This document shows, piece by piece, positions 37,770-47,604 of a stretch of DNA of 64,000 bases. Origin of the DNA: Candidatus Kapaibacterium sp. (GTDB lineage: Bacteria > Bacteroidota > Ignavibacteria > Kapaibacteriales > UBA2268); contig CP058732.1 in the NCBI GenBank assembly GCA_013414795.1, forward strand, positions 1,401,950-1,465,949. Direction: 5' to 3'. Positions within the stretch are counted from its first letter, which is position 1. Each line of letters starts with the position of its first letter. The notes beneath the pieces were generated by a model. It was given only the letters and a program-made list of their open reading frames with translations. It had not been told where the DNA came from and did no database searches. Made by a program: the position numbers and the translations under genes.

Positions 37770-39086
37770 TCAAAACCTAATATTAAATTGCAGATAAGTC
37801 CAAAATGCAGGGTCGAAATTTGTAATACCATTTCTACCAGGTATTGTTCCGTATAATTCTTTCATTACATCTTCTGCAAGGAATATACCAGAACCCCATT
37901 CCAGTTCCAAAGCCTCATAGAGTTTGTAACGAAGTACCAAATCAACTTCTGGACCATAATTAGAGATTTCTTTTCCCTGACTATCGACAAAACTTGTGAA
38001 GGTCGTAAAATAATGTCCGTCGAGTTGGATGTTGAAGTTTTTGAAAGGAATGTAGATTAATCGAAGGAAGTAGTCGTTTAGTCCGTAGATACCAGTTGTA
38101 AACTTTGTATCCGATAGACCAGTGAAGAAATCCATATAACCTTGAAAATTGTGCTTTGTTGAGTATGGATTGTCAAAAAGTTTATATTTGTTGGTTTTCA
38201 AAGGATCGCCACCAGAATTTATGTCGGCATTTAAAGAAACGGTAAAGTTGTCTGTTTTGTATTGAACAGTTGCTAAAACCATAAAAGCAGAAATATCCTT
38301 CTTTTGTGCCAGAGTAATGGTGCCTCCTTGATAAGCAAATTCGACTCTACTACTAATTGGAAGATATTGCGAATTGAATTCCAATGCGGTTCCGATAGTG
38401 TAGCGTTTTAAATGCATATCTTTTCCATTTGGTCTTGAGCGGTCGTATTCGTAGTAAGCAATTAGTTCGTGAGTAAATGCATCGGCAAACTTTTTCGTAT
38501 AATAAAAACCAAGGATATTGAAACCAGTATCGGCGGGTGCTTCGGAGTAATTGTAATTTTGGTAAACACGGGCGGCACCAGCACGATAATTCATAAAATT
38601 GGTGTGTGTGGTCCAGAATATATCAAAATTTGTTTTTGGGGTATTGTACCCAACGACAAACCCATCGTGACTTCGACCAACGTTATGCCAATCGTTTGGA
38701 CCGAACAATTTGTTTTTACCATAGGCAAGTTTAAATCTACCGAATTTTAAATAAAATGGAGTATCGAAAATGTCTTTACAAATAACGTAGCCTTGATGAA
38801 GGTCAATGTTGGCAAGGCTTGTCAAAGTGGATTTTTCTTCCCCAAAAACACGGGAGTCCTGGAGTTGTAAGAAGAAATTGATATGTTCGTTAATGCTCTT
38901 TTCAAAAGCCAACCGAGCTCGAAGTGCAGTGAACGATTGTGGATAGGTTCGATTGAGGAAGTCTCTTCCGTCAAGTTCAGTTCGGACACGAAACTCGCCA
39001 GAAATTTTAAAATCACTTTGTGAGAAAACTGTTAACGGAAGGATAAGCAGCAAGGCAAGTTTAAAAACGGAGATTCTTTTATTCAT
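37770..39086 (-). CDS. Outer-membrane porin (alginate-export-like beta-barrel)
   Basis: 438 residues, signal peptide to about residue 22 (LPLTVFSQ). The mature protein is composed of alternating amphipathic strands rich in Tyr, Phe and Asn and ends in an aromatic residue (FNIRF), the classic outer-membrane barrel C-terminus. The start FKISGEFRVRTELDG and LAYGKNKLFGPNDWHNVGR resemble the Alginate_exp porin family. Substrate unknown. It lies 40 bp downstream of the TonB receptor gene. Confidence 0.8.
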   Translation of the reverse strand: MNKRISVFKLALLLILPLTVFSQSDFKISGEFRVRTELDGRDFLNRTYPQSFTALRARLAFEKSINEHINFFLQLQDSRVFGEEKSTLTSLANIDLHQGYVICKDIFDTPFYLKFGRFKLAYGKNKLFGPNDWHNVGRSHDGFVVGYNTPKTNFDIFWTTHTNFMNYRAGAARVYQNYNYSEAPADTGFNILGFYYTKKFADAFTHELIAYYEYDRSRPNGKDMHLKRYTIGTALEFNSQYLPISSRVEFAYQGGTITLAQKKDISAFMVLATVQYKTDNFTVSLNADINSGGDPLKTNKYKLFDNPYSTKHNFQGYMDFFTGLSDTKFTTGIYGLNDYFLRLIYIPFKNFNIQLDGHYFTTFTSFVDSQGKEISNYGPEVDLVLRYKLYEALELEWGSGIFLAEDVMKELYGTIPGRNGITNFDPAFWTYLQFNIRF

Positions 39087-39126
39087 AAACCCTCAACAAA
39101 AAAAAAGCGAAAATAGCAAATTTTTT

Positions 39127-41625
39127 CTATTCCATTTCGTTTTCTGGCATATTTTCCTGTGGTCTAATTTTGGGTCGTTTGTATTCATTGATTTTGTATT
39201 GGAAACCAAGGAAGGCAACTCGACTTTCCCGAGTTCTGTGAATATTGGAAACAAAGTTTGCTCCATTTGTGGTAAGATTATAATTAATTGTTTTGAAAAT
39301 ATCCATTAATCGGAAGTTTATAGTTCCTTTTCCGTTAAGAATGTCAATCTTCATAGCCAAACTTGATGTAAAGATTCCGTCAAGTTTACCAACACTTCCC
39401 ATTTCAAAGAAACGCCAGTACATACCACCGCCCCCAGTAGTTACAACTGGTGAATCATAAGATAGGTTGAATTGTAAATCTATGTTTTTAGTAAGGTTAA
39501 ACATCGTATTCAATTTAATATTCCAACTTTTGCTATTTCTCGATGGAATTCCATAGTCGGGAATCCCATTTATGTCCAAATAGAAATATGAAAAGTTTAA
39601 GTTGAATTTCACGAAATCAAAAAGTGTTTGGTTCCACATTGCTTCGAAACCAATGCTCTTACTTTTGTTTAGATTTTCATACGTGGTTAGGGTGAAAGTT
39701 TTGCTCGTGTCGAGCCGTGTTATTCGGGAGATTATGTCAGTTGTGTAACGATAGAACAGGGTGAGGTTTAAAGAGTTTCTTCCAAAGTACGACAAATTGG
39801 AAATTTCAAAAGAATTTGAAAATTCTGGCTTTAAGTATGGATTTCCTTTAGACAAGTTTTGGGGGTCCGAGTAGTCAATAAATGGATTTAACACCATCGA
39901 TTGCGGACGATTGATTCTACGGGTGTAACTAAACATAAGACTATTCCAAGGTACAATCTGATAATTCAGATGAAGTGTTGGAAAAAGGTTGAAATATTTG
40001 TCCTTATAGACTTCATTTAGAGTTTTCTGGTCCACTTTTGTAAATGTTTGCTCTGCACGTAAACCAATCTGATAACTAATATTGGAAATTTTGGAACTGA
40101 ATGTGGCATAAGCGGAAATGATGTTTTCGTTGTATCCAAACTCGTTGCTGATATTAGTGTCGAGTTGCCAAACTTGTGATGAATTATTAAAAATGTAGAA
40201 ATTATAATTTATGTCAATGGTACGTAGATTTGCTTTTGCTCCGATTTCTAATTTTCCAATGTCTGATGGATTAATAAAATTGATTTCATATGTTAGATTA
40301 TTATTGAGGAAATCTGATTTGTTGTTCTGCCGAATTGGATATTCAATCAAACCAAGTGTATCATTGTGCGTTTCGTAGTATAAATTATTATTATCACCTT
40401 TAAAAGTCATAAAAAGGAGATTTGTGTTGAATTCTTTATCTTTTTTGTCGAATAGGTATTTATAAAATAAACTTAAATCTGCCGATAGGTTTTTTCCATC
40501 GGACGAATTTTTTCTGTGATAAGGTTCTTGAATAAATGGATTCATTATGGAAAAGAGATACCCAGTTGAATCTGACATTTTTCTATCGAAAAAGCCAGCG
40601 TTTGCTCCGAAGAGTAATGAATTCTTTGGATTTGGCATCCATTCAGTGGAAAATTGAAAACGATGGAACACGCCCCTACGTAAAAAGGATTGGTTTTGAG
40701 TTAAATATGTAGAGTCTGGGGAAAATGAACTTCTTGAACTTTCTGTATTACCACGCATACTAAACGCTCGATAGTTGTATCCTATCGTAGAGTTGAAATT
40801 ATCTGTTCGCAAGTTCAAGTTGACAGAACCGTTGTATTTATCTGCTGTTCCCACATTAGCACTTAAAATTGCACCGTAGCCAAGCATTGTGTTTTTCTTT
40901 AAAACTATGTTGATGATACCAGCCACACCGTCTGGGTCATACTTTGCCGATGGGTTGGTAATCACTTCGATTCGCTCAATATTTTCTGCTGGGATTTGGT
41001 CGAGAGCAGTTCCGCGGTCGAAACCCAATAGCGAGGAAGGTTTTCCATCGATTAATACTTGAAGATTTCCGCTACCACGCAATGTGATGTTGCCTTCAAT
41101 ATCTACTGAAACAGAGGGAACATTACTCAACACATCCAGAGCAGTTCCACCGCTTGTAGTTAAATCCCGTGAAACGTCGTAAATTCTTCTATCGACTGCG
41201 TAGGAAATAATATCTCTTTGTGCTGTAACTTCGACTTCTTTGGTCTGTATTGGTTCTGGTTGAAAATGGATTACGCCGATGTTTACCTCTGGGTTTCTTG
41301 GGGTGATAAAAATAGAATCGACCAATTTAGTTTTGAAGCCTATGAATTTTACTTCTGCATAATAGCGACCAAAGGGCACGTTCTTTATTTCGAAGTAACC
41401 TTGTGAATTTGTTAGACTTCCAGAAACAATAGATGAATCACGTGAACGGAAAAGCCGAATCGATACATATTCCATTGGCTTTTGTGATTGGTCGTCTACG
41501 ACTTTTCCCCGAACGATTCCAATCGGGTCGCTTTGAATTTGTCTTTGCCTTGTTTCTTGCGAAAAAATATTAACTGTAAAAAAAGCAAAAAATATTAACA
41601 AATTAAAAAAATATTTTGTTTTCAT
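39127..41625 (-). CDS. TonB-dependent receptor with CarboxypepD-like N-terminal domain
   Basis: 832 residues. Signal peptide, then a carboxypeptidase-regulatory-like domain (IVRGKVVDDQSQKPMEYVSI) at about residues 36-120, a plug domain (GTALDVLSNVPSVSVDIEGN, ITLRGSGNLQVLIDGKPSSL, RIEVITNPSAKYDPDG) and a 22-strand barrel. The family, outer-membrane beta-barrel proteins of Bacteroidota, imports or binds unknown ligands. The C-terminus is extended by a hydrophilic tail rich in Pro and Glu. No SusD partner is next to it. Confidence 0.9.
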   Translation of the reverse strand: MKTKYFFNLLIFFAFFTVNIFSQETRQRQIQSDPIGIVRGKVVDDQSQKPMEYVSIRLFRSRDSSIVSGSLTNSQGYFEIKNVPFGRYYAEVKFIGFKTKLVDSIFITPRNPEVNIGVIHFQPEPIQTKEVEVTAQRDIISYAVDRRIYDVSRDLTTSGGTALDVLSNVPSVSVDIEGNITLRGSGNLQVLIDGKPSSLLGFDRGTALDQIPAENIERIEVITNPSAKYDPDGVAGIINIVLKKNTMLGYGAILSANVGTADKYNGSVNLNLRTDNFNSTIGYNYRAFSMRGNTESSRSSFSPDSTYLTQNQSFLRRGVFHRFQFSTEWMPNPKNSLLFGANAGFFDRKMSDSTGYLFSIMNPFIQEPYHRKNSSDGKNLSADLSLFYKYLFDKKDKEFNTNLLFMTFKGDNNNLYYETHNDTLGLIEYPIRQNNKSDFLNNNLTYEINFINPSDIGKLEIGAKANLRTIDINYNFYIFNNSSQVWQLDTNISNEFGYNENIISAYATFSSKISNISYQIGLRAEQTFTKVDQKTLNEVYKDKYFNLFPTLHLNYQIVPWNSLMFSYTRRINRPQSMVLNPFIDYSDPQNLSKGNPYLKPEFSNSFEISNLSYFGRNSLNLTLFYRYTTDIISRITRLDTSKTFTLTTYENLNKSKSIGFEAMWNQTLFDFVKFNLNFSYFYLDINGIPDYGIPSRNSKSWNIKLNTMFNLTKNIDLQFNLSYDSPVVTTGGGGMYWRFFEMGSVGKLDGIFTSSLAMKIDILNGKGTINFRLMDIFKTINYNLTTNGANFVSNIHRTRESRVAFLGFQYKINEYKRPKIRPQENMPENEME

Positions 41626-41713
41626 ATCTAAACCAAAAATGAAAAAATGAAAACGAATAAATGTCTAAATCATTATTTAGACACAAAAAAATTCGATTGG
41701 TTTAATGATTGAA

Positions 41714-43069
41714 TTACTTGATTAGGTTATAAAACGAATTTTGTTGTTTGTCGAAGATATGAATAAAGTAAATGCCATTGGGTAAATTTTCAAGAATCGA
41801 AAAGATTTCTTGTTTCGAATTAATCTCTTCTAAAATGATAGTTTCGCCTAAAATGTTTACTATTCGTAATTTTGCTGGGAATTGTATGTTCTCAAGAAAG
41901 AGACTTGTTGAATTTTCAACGTTGGAGGACAAAATCTGTAAAGGAGTTAGTTCAGCGTCTACTATTTTTCCTTCTGGGGTTATCGCTTTTCCTGTGATTG
42001 GAAAATTCCTATTTGAAAAGCACACTAACTGGTTGTTTAAGACACTACCGTTGGTCGAGCCACATACAACATAATTACCAAACTGGTTTTTGGTCATTGT
42101 GCAAAAAGTTGTTGGTGTTTGCATTTCCATATCAAATTTTGAAACTGGGTTGAAATAGTCTTCACTGCCTATTTCTCCCACAAAACCAATCACTGGTTCA
42201 TTTGCTTTTATTGTAAATGGTATTTTTGCAATGTTTTGTATTAATGAATTTTCGTTTTGGTCGTTCTCGCTTGAAACAAGACTTTTCAGTTGATGTGTCT
42301 TGCCAAAATTCAATGGAATTACAAGCATATCGTTTATGGTAACTTCGCCGTCACCGTCGCAATCTGCGTAGGTAACTGCCAAACTGTCCCAAGCAAGTGA
42401 AGTTTGTCCGAACCAATTTGTTGATGGGTTTAGTCTTTGGAATGCTCGAAAATTGGGCTTGGTTGGACCATAACCAAGATATAAAGCAACTGTTGAAACA
42501 TCGTTGATGTTTACAATTCCATCGTTGTTTGCGTCTCCTGGCCAAACTTCTACAAAACCGTGAATGTTCAATAGAATTGGATTAGATTTTAGTTTGATTA
42601 TTTTCCCAATTCCAGACTCGGAAACTACTGCTTCCGCGTCTTCAAAGTATAATTCCAATATGTTGTTAAAAGGAGCGTTGGGAGAGACCGTAAACTCGAA
42701 TTCAATTGCCTCTGGATTGTTTGCTCCTTGCCCGCCAATTGTATCACCATTAAGTATTCCTGTGTAAATCCTTTCGAAGCCGTCTACTGGATTATACCAC
42801 GGAAATACAAAAACAGAACCGTTTTGGCTAAATGGAAGTGTTCGATAATTTGAGAAATGTACGTAGTCCGTTTGATTGTATCTTAATACAAATGAAATAG
42901 ATGTACAATTTGAAACACCATCAACCCTAACCTTAAACGAAAAGTTGTATGTGGCTGTTACGAAACTACTTCTCGATGATTCGACATCAGTTCGCTCAAT
43001 GTAGATAGTTTGAGCGTTGGAAGTATATCCAACAATAATAAAACACAATATATATACTATTTTTCTCAT
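41714..43069 (-). CDS. Secreted protein with cohesin-like domain, dockerin repeats and T9SS tail
   Basis: 451 residues with a signal peptide. Residues about 25-160 resemble a cohesin-like beta-sandwich; two dockerin-type calcium loops follow (GDANNDGIVNINDVS and DCDGDGEVTINDML, about 180-265). The last 75 residues form a type A T9SS sorting domain. In FCB bacteria these modules are common in surface proteins and need not mean a cellulosome. Confidence 0.82.
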   Translation of the reverse strand: MRKIVYILCFIIVGYTSNAQTIYIERTDVESSRSSFVTATYNFSFKVRVDGVSNCTSISFVLRYNQTDYVHFSNYRTLPFSQNGSVFVFPWYNPVDGFERIYTGILNGDTIGGQGANNPEAIEFEFTVSPNAPFNNILELYFEDAEAVVSESGIGKIIKLKSNPILLNIHGFVEVWPGDANNDGIVNINDVSTVALYLGYGPTKPNFRAFQRLNPSTNWFGQTSLAWDSLAVTYADCDGDGEVTINDMLVIPLNFGKTHQLKSLVSSENDQNENSLIQNIAKIPFTIKANEPVIGFVGEIGSEDYFNPVSKFDMEMQTPTTFCTMTKNQFGNYVVCGSTNGSVLNNQLVCFSNRNFPITGKAITPEGKIVDAELTPLQILSSNVENSTSLFLENIQFPAKLRIVNILGETIILEEINSKQEIFSILENLPNGIYFIHIFDKQQNSFYNLIK

Positions 43070-43139
43070 ATTATTTTACACAATATGCAGAAAAATAAAA
43101 ACAAAACTTATGCCAATCGTAAAAAAAAGGAAATGTGGA

Positions 43140-43667
43140 TTATTTATTAAAGGATTTTATCTCACTTATAGTGAATAGTGAACGAAGTTCAATGCCAATT
43201 TTTGCGAGGTTTTCTTTTCCACCCTGCTCTCTATCGATTACGCAAAGAGCAAGATTGCAAATTGCACCAAGGTTCCGTAAATCTTCAATACTTTTGATAA
43301 TTTGTCCACCGCTGGTAACAACATCTTCTATTACAACAACTTTCATTCCTTGAACATTCGGACCTTCGGCAAGTTTCATTGTTCCATATTCTTTTGCTTT
43401 TTTTCTTACAAAGACAATTGGCTTGTTGATTTCCAGGGCAATTGCTGTGGCAAGCGGAATTCCCCCAGTTTCAAGTCCAGCAATTAAGTCGAAATCGTTT
43501 GGAAGGAAATTTATCATACCTTTGGCAATTTCTCGTAAAAGTTTTGGGTCACTTTCAAATTGATATTTGTCGAAATATTCATTACTTAAAATTCCAGAAC
43601 GTAATCGGAATTCACCACGTAAAAGCGAAACTTTATAAATTTCTTTACCGAGTTCCTTTCGGGTCAT
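43140..43667 (-). CDS. pyrE: Orotate phosphoribosyltransferase
   Basis: 175 residues. The PRPP-binding loop is VVVIEDVVTSGGQIIKSI, and the substrate region includes LIAGLETGGIPLATAIA and FVRKKAKEYGT with the catalytic Lys. It transfers phosphoribose to orotate in pyrimidine synthesis. The flippase gene is divergent. Confidence 0.95.
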   Translation of the reverse strand: MTRKELGKEIYKVSLLRGEFRLRSGILSNEYFDKYQFESDPKLLREIAKGMINFLPNDFDLIAGLETGGIPLATAIALEINKPIVFVRKKAKEYGTMKLAEGPNVQGMKVVVIEDVVTSGGQIIKSIEDLRNLGAICNLALCVIDREQGGKENLAKIGIELRSLFTISEIKSFNK

Positions 43668-43817
43668 TATTCACCATTTGTTTTGAAAAAGTATAAAATT
43701 AAACAATTGTGATGAGATAATCTTTCCTGCGTTGTAATAAAATTTTTTTATCTGCCTCAATTGTTGTTATAATTCTGCTTATTACCAAATTTGTTGCAAT
43801 TTTGCTTTTTTGCGATA

Positions 43818-45293
43818 ATGAAAAGCAGAATTTTAAGTTTAGCAAGTGATACTTTTACATACGGAATCTTCATATTAATTGGAAGATTCCTTACCTTTCT
43901 GCTTACTCCATTTTATACAAATTATCTTTCTGTTGAAGAAGTTGGTGATGTTGGCAATTTCTTTGCTTTGATTGCTTTCGTCAATGTAATTTATACTTTT
44001 GGTATGGACGCTGCCTATTTTCGTTTCTATTCGAAAGACAATTTCAATCAAAGTAGACTTGCATTTACTTATGCGTATCTCACAATTTTTTCGATTGCAA
44101 TAATCATTACAACAATTTTACTTTTAACGGTAAATTATTATTCTAACTTTCTTACTAATCTTCCAGATAGAGAAACAATTGTGCGACTTGCGGTACTTGT
44201 TCCTTTCACAGATTGTTTAATGGTTGTGCCGTATGCATATTTGAGAATGACTAGAAAGGTTGCTAAATTCTCTCTTATTCGATTTTCTTTGATTGTAATT
44301 GCAGTTGCTTTAAATATTTATTTTGTGGTAATTCTTCGTGTAGGTATAAAAGGTGTGTTCTATGCACAATTAATTGCAAACATTGTTGGAGTCGCTATTT
44401 TTCTTCCAATAATTTTTAAACTGACACTCTTCCAATGGAATAGCAAGTTGTTCAAAGAGATGCTTAGATTTGGTTTGCCAACGATTCCAGCCACATTTTC
44501 TGGAATTATCTTACAAGTTGTCGACCGTCCTATACTAAAATATCTAACTGATGCACAAAATGTTGGTATTTATATGGTGAACTATAGACTTGCTATTCCG
44601 ATGATGCTTTTTGTTGCAATGTATGACTATGCCTGGCGACCTTTCTATTTAACGCACTACGAGAGTTCGGATTCCAAACAGTTATTTGCAAGAATTTTTA
44701 AATATTTTGTCTATTTCTCTGGTTTCGTCTTTCTTCTTAATTCATTCTTTATTGAGTATTTGATACGCCTTCCTTTTTTCGGTGGTCGATTTATAGAACC
44801 AACTTATTGGGAAGGGCTGGATATTATTCCAATTGTTATGATTGGCTATGTTTTTAACGGATTTTACATCAACTTTACTGCTGGAATTAATATTCGAAAG
44901 CAGACCAAATACTTGCCAGTTGCTGTTGGGATTTCTGCCATTGCGAATATTGCTTTGAATTTCGCTTTAATTCCTATTCTGGGCTATCGAGGTGCTGCTT
45001 GGGCAACACTTCTTGCCTATTTTGTTTCTGCAATAGTAATATATTATTTCTCACAAAGGGTTTATCCAATTCAGTATCAATGGAACAAGATTATCCCGCT
45101 TTTTCTTATAATGATTTTTATTTACATTATAACCATTCAAGTAACTTCTGGAATGAATTTGGAATATAGATTTTTCATTCGTTTATTTGCTGTTTTAATA
45201 TATCTTTTTGCACCATTTTTTGTAAATATTTTTTCGAAGACAGAGATTCACTCTTTGCGTTCAATATTGATGGGTTTTCGAAATAGGAAATGA
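43818..45293 (+). CDS. Polysaccharide/oligosaccharide flippase (Wzx/MATE-like)
   Basis: About 491 residues from the ATG at 43818, with 12-14 transmembrane helices; the N-terminus SDTFTYGIFILIGRFLTFLL is typical of the polysaccharide biosynthesis (MVF/Wzx) family. It presumably flips lipid-linked sugars across the inner membrane. It is the last chromosomal gene before tRNA-Arg and the accessory unit. Confidence 0.85.
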   Translation: MKSRILSLASDTFTYGIFILIGRFLTFLLTPFYTNYLSVEEVGDVGNFFALIAFVNVIYTFGMDAAYFRFYSKDNFNQSRLAFTYAYLTIFSIAIIITTILLLTVNYYSNFLTNLPDRETIVRLAVLVPFTDCLMVVPYAYLRMTRKVAKFSLIRFSLIVIAVALNIYFVVILRVGIKGVFYAQLIANIVGVAIFLPIIFKLTLFQWNSKLFKEMLRFGLPTIPATFSGIILQVVDRPILKYLTDAQNVGIYMVNYRLAIPMMLFVAMYDYAWRPFYLTHYESSDSKQLFARIFKYFVYFSGFVFLLNSFFIEYLIRLPFFGGRFIEPTYWEGLDIIPIVMIGYVFNGFYINFTAGINIRKQTKYLPVAVGISAIANIALNFALIPILGYRGAAWATLLAYFVSAIVIYYFSQRVYPIQYQWNKIIPLFLIMIFIYIITIQVTSGMNLEYRFFIRLFAVLIYLFAPFFVNIFSKTEIHSLRSILMGFRNRK

Positions 45294-45376
45294 GATTCAT
45301 TTTTTTGTTCTGCAAGAGATGTGTAGAGAAGGATTTCCCAAATATTTGGAGGTGAGTAACATAAGCTATGTAGGAG

Positions 45377-45450
45377 TGGTCCCGGAGGGACTCGAACCCC
45401 CGACACGCAGTTTAGGAAACTGCTGTTCTATCCGCCTGAACTACGGGACC
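45377..45450 (-). tRNA. tRNA-Arg (CCT), left copy
   Basis: Minus-strand cloverleaf: acceptor GGTCCCG / CGGGACC, anticodon arm GCAGT-TTCCTAA-ACTGC with anticodon CCT, T arm GGGGG-TTCGAGT-CCCTC. Discriminator base is A (base 45377, T on plus). CCA is not encoded. The copy at 60976-61049 is identical apart from the discriminator. Its 3' end is exactly where the large direct repeat starts. Confidence 0.93.
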
Positions 45451-45482
45451 CTCGACTGCAAAATTAATAAAATTTACTTGCT

Positions 45483-45490
45483 TAACTTTG
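45483..45490 (+). promoter_or_regulatory. Candidate promoter box of left HlyD-ABC operon
   Basis: TAACTTTG fits TAnnTTTG and lies 22 bases before the HlyD ATG at 45513, divergent to tRNA-Arg. The same box is at 61082-61089 in the right copy. Confidence 0.5.
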
Positions 45491-45512
45491 TATTTATTAT
45501 TAGTAATGTATT

Positions 45513-46484
45513 ATGAAAAAAATTATTGTATTGTTGCTTTTAAGTTTAACTCTGAGTTGTTCCCATCAAAATTCAAAAGGATTTATCGAAGCCAGCGGAA
45601 TAATTGAAGCTACAGAAATTCTTATTTCTTCAAAAGTAAACTCGCAAGTATTAAATCTTCTTGTTGACGAAGGTAGTGACGTTCGCAAAGGTGATACTCT
45701 TGCCATTCTGGATAGTGAGAATTATCAGTACCAATATGAACAAGCACTTGCAAGTGAATCCTCTGCAAAGGCGCAGTTGGAACTTCTTCGAAAAGGGGCT
45801 CGAATTGAGGACATTCGTCAAGCAGAGGAAGCATTAAAGCAAGCAGAAGAGAATCTCTCGATTGCAAAAACAAATTACGAACGTTTCCAAAAATTAAAAG
45901 CAAACAAAGTTGTAAGTGATAAGCAATTCGAAGATGTTGAACTGAATTTCAAACTTGCTCAATCTCGTTATCTACAAGCAAAAGAGAATTATAACAAGGT
46001 TTCAAAACTCTTTCGGAAAGAAGAAATTGAACAAGCAGAAGCAAATTTACAAAGAGCGAGTGCAAATGTGAAATTGTTTCGCAAATATCTTACCGATTGT
46101 ATAGTAGTTTCCCCAGTTGAAGGCAAGATTTTACAAAAATTTGTGGAAGTTGGTGAGATAGTTTCGCAAGGAATTCCATTATTCAAAATTGCTAAACTGG
46201 ATACGATGGAGATGATTGTTTATGTTTCGGAAAAAGATTTGGGCAAGGTAAAATATGGTCAATACGTCGAAGTTCGTTGTGATTCTTACCCAGAAAAAGT
46301 ATTTAAAGGGAAGATTGTTTACATATCGAGCGAAGCAGAATTCACACCCAAAAATGTACAGACAAAGGACGAGCGAGAAACAATGGTTTTTGCCGTGAAA
46401 ATAAAAATCCCAAATCCCAATATGGAACTCAAATCTGGAATGCCGGCGGACTCAAAAATTTTGATTTCTGAATTACAGAAGTAA
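45513..46484 (+). CDS. HlyD/YbhG-type membrane fusion lipoprotein, left copy
   Basis: 323 residues. Lipobox ending TLSC (Cys16). Barrel/lipoyl halves (LILSSKVNSQVLNLLVDEGSDVRKGDTL and later GKILQKFVEVGEIVSQG) bracket a coiled coil of about residues 70-170. This is the adaptor of an ABC export system. Its amino acid sequence is identical to that of the right copy. The stop overlaps the ATPase start (TAATG). Because the left second ATPase is broken and no permease follows, this copy may lack a full transporter unless partners act in trans. Confidence 0.92.
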   Translation: MKKIIVLLLLSLTLSCSHQNSKGFIEASGIIEATEILISSKVNSQVLNLLVDEGSDVRKGDTLAILDSENYQYQYEQALASESSAKAQLELLRKGARIEDIRQAEEALKQAEENLSIAKTNYERFQKLKANKVVSDKQFEDVELNFKLAQSRYLQAKENYNKVSKLFRKEEIEQAEANLQRASANVKLFRKYLTDCIVVSPVEGKILQKFVEVGEIVSQGIPLFKIAKLDTMEMIVYVSEKDLGKVKYGQYVEVRCDSYPEKVFKGKIVYISSEAEFTPKNVQTKDERETMVFAVKIKIPNPNMELKSGMPADSKILISELQK

Positions 46485-47395
46485 TGGAACCAACTATTAA
46501 GGTTGAGAATCTTACTAGGATTTATAATAATAGGAAAGCCATAGACAATCTTTCCTTTTCTGTCCAAAAGGGCGAAATCTTTGGGGTGGTTGGACCAGAC
46601 GGAAGCGGAAAAACTACATTAATAAAACTTCTTGCAGGAATAATTCAGCCCACAGAAGGGGAAATTGTTATTAATGGACTTAACATCTTGAAGGATTATA
46701 AAAAAATCAAGCCATTGATTGGATATTTATCGCAAAACTTTTCCCATTATCTTGATCTTACAGTTGAGGAAAATCTTGAATTTTTTGCGGAAATGCATAA
46801 AATCAAAAATTATCGAGACAGAATCGAATTTTTGTTGAGATTTGTCAATTTAGAGAATTTTCGAAACACTTTGATTGCAAATCTTTCAGGGGGAATGAAA
46901 CAAAAATTGGCATTAATTTCTTCGTTAATTTACGAACCAGAAATACTTTTACTTGATGAACCAACAACGGGAGTAGACCCAATTTCGAGGCGTGAATTTT
47001 GGTTTTTGTTACATAAACTTGTTCTGGAAGGAAAAACAATATTTTTTGCCACTCCGTATCTGGATGAAGCCGAACGTTTCAATAAAGTTCTGTTGCTGGA
47101 TAGTGGGAAGAAATTGGCTTGCGATTCTCCATCAAATCTACTTGCAAATGTTGATTTCTCCGTCCTCGAAATTATTTGTTCAAATTTGAACACTGGCAGC
47201 AAAATCTTAAAAGAATATGGTGATGTGCAAGTATTTGGCGACAGAATCCATCTTGTTTTACACAAACAAAAGAGTAATCTTGTTGAAAAAGTGAAAAATA
47301 GTATTGAATCTGCCGGTGTTGAACTTTATCAAATTCAAGAGATTAATCCAACATTAGAGAATGTATTTTTACATCTGATAACGAAAAGGAATTAA
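46484..47395 (+). CDS. ABC transporter ATPase (first), left copy
   Basis: 303 residues, complete: Walker A GPDGSGKT (37-44), signature LSGGMKQ near 136, Walker [14 protein letters not shown]. Pairs with a HlyD-type adaptor and two-ATPase arrangement like YbhF halves in the YbhGFSR drug exporter of E. coli. Identical to the right copy. The stop overlaps the next ATG by one base (TAATG). Confidence 0.92.
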   Translation: MEPTIKVENLTRIYNNRKAIDNLSFSVQKGEIFGVVGPDGSGKTTLIKLLAGIIQPTEGEIVINGLNILKDYKKIKPLIGYLSQNFSHYLDLTVEENLEFFAEMHKIKNYRDRIEFLLRFVNLENFRNTLIANLSGGMKQKLALISSLIYEPEILLLDEPTTGVDPISRREFWFLLHKLVLEGKTIFFATPYLDEAERFNKVLLLDSGKKLACDSPSNLLANVDFSVLEIICSNLNTGSKILKEYGDVQVFGDRIHLVLHKQKSNLVEKVKNSIESAGVELYQIQEINPTLENVFLHLITKRN

Positions 47396-47604
47396 TGAAC
47401 GCTATCGTAACAAAAGGGCTAACGAAAAAATTTGGTGAATTTATTGCGGTGAACAATATCGATTTAGAAGTTGGAAATGGCGAGATATTCGGTTTTCTTG
47501 GTGCTAACGGGGCTGGGAAGACGACCACAATCAAGATGTTGGTTGGCTTGTTGTTCTGCTTTCTGAAATCTTTCTACATATTTCACATTAGGAGGTATTG
47601 TTAA
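47395..47604 (+). pseudogene. Second ABC ATPase, truncated to its first 53 residues (left copy)
   Basis: The frame starts [20 protein letters not shown] and includes an intact Walker A (GANGAGKTT). Homology to the intact right copy stops at codon 53 (base 47553), after which the frame runs 16 unrelated residues ([12 protein letters not shown]...) into the nuclease gene on the opposite strand. Signature motif, Walker B and D-loop are missing, so no ATPase can form. Thirteen base differences from the right copy are all synonymous, so the fragment shows no sign of relaxed coding selection before truncation. Confidence 0.9.

Larger units (their letters stand above)
45378..47553. repeat. Large direct repeat, left copy
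   Basis: Matches 60977-63152 at a constant offset of 15,599. No mismatch was found from 45378 to 47417; 13 differences follow in 47418-47553, after which similarity ends. It contains tRNA-Arg, the HlyD and first ATPase genes and the first 159 bp of the second ATPase gene. Confidence 0.93.

Noticed and set aside
41714-43069. Dockerin repeats as evidence for a cellulosome
   Set aside because: No cohesin scaffold or glycoside hydrolase nearby; such modules are widespread in secreted FCB proteins.
45319-45516. Plus-strand frame over tRNA-Arg
   Set aside because: Reads through the tRNA gene; a common false ORF across tRNAs.
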